From positions 1-6,333 of the forward strand of contig JAHZCM010000115.1 in assembly GCA_019422905.1 (NCBI GenBank): a stretch of 6,333 nt of DNA. The letters run 5' to 3'. The translations under genes were made by a program, and so were the position numbers. The notes beneath the pieces were generated by a model that was given only the letters and a program-made list of their open reading frames with translations, searched no databases and was not told the DNA's origin. Of the stretch, positions 5,162 to 6,333 are shown in pieces; position 1 is the stretch's first letter; every line of letters begins with the position of its first letter. Origin of the DNA: Oscillospiraceae bacterium. Lineage in GTDB: Bacteria > Bacillota > Clostridia > Oscillospirales > Acutalibacteraceae.

Positions 5162-6333
5162 ATGAAACGAAATTTACGCTTTTATTTTGCCCTGATGTTT
5201 GCGCGGGGAACGGCGTTGGTTTTAAAGCTGATCGGCCGCAAGGGCACCTCAATGCCCGGCTCATGGGCCATTATCCTCTGCCCGGACTTCATCGGCAGGA
5301 TGCCGAAGCCCGAAAAGATCATCGGCATCACCGGGACGAACGGCAAAACAACGGTTGCAAACATGATTGAGGACGTCCTCGAGGATAACGGCGTCGATTT
5401 TATCTGCAACCGCTCGGGCACGAACGTCAACACCGGCATCGCCTCCACTCTGATTGCAAATAGCCATTTTTTTGGAAAGCCAAAGCACAAGCTGGCGGTT
5501 TTTGAGATGGACGAGCGCTCTTCCCCGAAGCTCTATCCCTATATGCAGCCGGATATCCTGCTCTGCACGAACATCTTCCGCGATTCCTATAAGCGCAATG
5601 CGCACGCGGAGTTTATCCTCGACATTCTGAACCGGGAGATCCCGAAGGGGACAAAGCTCGTGCTGAATGCGGACGACCCGCTTTGCAGCTCGATCTGCCC
5701 GGAAAACGACCGCGTTTATTACGGCATCGATCATTTGGATACGGATAAGTCCGTCTGTGACAATATCGTCAACGACGTGCCGGCCTGCCCTGTCTGTCAC
5801 GGCCCGCTCGTGCACGATGTGGTGCGCTACCACCACATCGGCCGCGTACACTGCGAAAGCTGCGGATACCGTTCGCCGGAGCCGGATTATCTGGCGACCG
5901 GCATCGACACCGCGGGCATGGAAATGACGGTTACCCGGGACGGACAGGCGGACAAATACCCGCTGGCGAACGCCAACAACATCAATATTTACAATTCGCT
6001 TGCCGCGGTGGCCGTCCTGCGTGAATTCGGCCTTTCAGCCGGGCAGATTCGGGCGTCTCTCGAGAAAAAAGGGATCAGCGAGACGCGCTATTCCGAAACC
6101 GAGGTCGGCGGCAAGAAAATCATCCTGCATCTTGCGAAGGGCCAGAACCCGATCGCCTGCTCGCGCGTGTTTGAGAATATCCGCAACGCGCCGGGCAAAA
6201 AATCGGTGATTCTGTTTTTGGAGGACTACTTTGACGCGCGCCATACCGTGGAGAACATCGCGTGGTTTTACGACACGGACTTTGAGTTCCTGAACGACGA
6301 CAGCATCGTGCAGATCATTATCGCCGGCGTCCG
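5162..6333 (+). CDS. murT: MurT-type Mur ligase, lipid II isoglutaminyl synthase subunit (3' end missing)
   Basis: The first 390 codons of a gene that leaves the right edge. With GatD, MurT amidates the alpha-carboxylate of D-Glu in the lipid II stem peptide to D-isoglutamine on the cytoplasmic face of the membrane, using ATP and glutamine. The Mur ligase P-loop G-I-T-G-T-N-G-K-T-T is at 55-64, followed by the acidic F-E-M-D-E at 114-118 and the N-A-D-D-P motif at 169-173. Inserted in the central domain is a Cys4 ribbon, Cys209, 212, 231 and 234, characteristic of MurT. The N-A-N-N-I-N-I-Y-N-S-L stretch at 270-280 marks the end of the Mur core. The MurT C-terminal domain (DUF1727) begins after about 305, with W-F-Y-D-T-D-F-E at 368-375. 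The N-terminus has one hydrophobic stretch (about 7-24) as in other MurTs. The segment before W368 departs from the usual D-G-x-D-x-S-W. gatD would be expected just past the window. Confidence 0.9.
   Translation, partial: MKRNLRFYFALMFARGTALVLKLIGRKGTSMPGSWAIILCPDFIGRMPKPEKIIGITGTNGKTTVANMIEDVLEDNGVDFICNRSGTNVNTGIASTLIANSHFFGKPKHKLAVFEMDERSSPKLYPYMQPDILLCTNIFRDSYKRNAHAEFILDILNREIPKGTKLVLNADDPLCSSICPENDRVYYGIDHLDTDKSVCDNIVNDVPACPVCHGPLVHDVVRYHHIGRVHCESCGYRSPEPDYLATGIDTAGMEMTVTRDGQADKYPLANANNINIYNSLAAVAVLREFGLSAGQIRASLEKKGISETRYSETEVGGKKIILHLAKGQNPIACSRVFENIRNAPGKKSVILFLEDYFDARHTVENIAWFYDTDFEFLNDDSIVQIIIAGV

Noticed and set aside
5261..5851. A 196-codon open frame on - across murT.
   Set aside because: Shadow of murT: the + frame carries the P-loop and Cys4 ribbon, while this one has no recognisable motif or ribosome binding site.
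2433..6333. Two of the encoded proteins (MscL and MurT) have CxxC...CxxC ribbons, considered as a shared zinc-responsive system.
   Set aside because: The ribbons differ in spacing and context, the MurT one is a known family feature, and no metal regulator or transporter is present.
540..6333. Search for a defence, secretion or biosynthetic multi-gene system.
   Set aside because: Genes alternate in strand and are separated by terminators and separate promoters. No partner genes of such systems are present.

Overview
The window looks like chromosomal DNA from a Gram-positive anaerobe of the Clostridia, probably a GC-rich Oscillospiraceae/Ruminococcaceae-type gut bacterium. This is inferred from three things: a MurT-type Mur ligase (lipid II amidation is mainly a Gram-positive trait), a CmpB-like membrane protein and zinc-ribbon MscL of the type common in Firmicutes, and strong AGGAGG-like ribosome binding sites with sigma-A promoters. 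No mobile element, tRNA, rRNA or CRISPR array is visible. This is ordinary housekeeping and accessory chromosome, not an island.

Layout, left to right. (1) The 3' end of an M28-family zinc peptidase on + (to 430). (2) A bidirectional terminator (491-535). (3) A 530-residue membrane protein on - (540-2132) made of two tandem CmpB-like membrane units joined by a long charged linker. (4) A divergent intergenic region (2133-2432) with a well-formed extended -10 promoter for each flank and two palindromic elements between them. (5) mscL on + (2433-2843), encoding a mechanosensitive channel with a four-cysteine C-terminal ribbon, followed by a strong terminator. (6) A perfect 10-bp inverted repeat next to a likely -10 box. 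(7) A winged-helix protein on + (2979-4013) related to the HTH_42/AlkZ-YcaQ group. (8) A 16-bp-stem terminator (4033-4077) shared with the convergent neighbour. (9) A TIM-barrel sugar phosphate isomerase/epimerase-like protein on - (4137-4958). (10) A second divergent promoter region (4959-5161). (11) murT on + (5162 to the right edge, incomplete), the ligase subunit of the lipid II isoglutaminyl synthase.

Almost every gene has its own promoter and terminator, so the window is a string of single-gene transcription units and not a pathway operon. The loose common theme is the cell envelope (CmpB-like membrane protein, MscL, MurT), but nothing in the sequence ties these genes into one system. 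I found no convincing new multi-gene system. The points worth a second look are the duplicated architecture of the CmpB-like protein, the zinc ribbon on MscL, the altered C-terminal motif of MurT, and the perfect inverted repeat upstream of the winged-helix gene.
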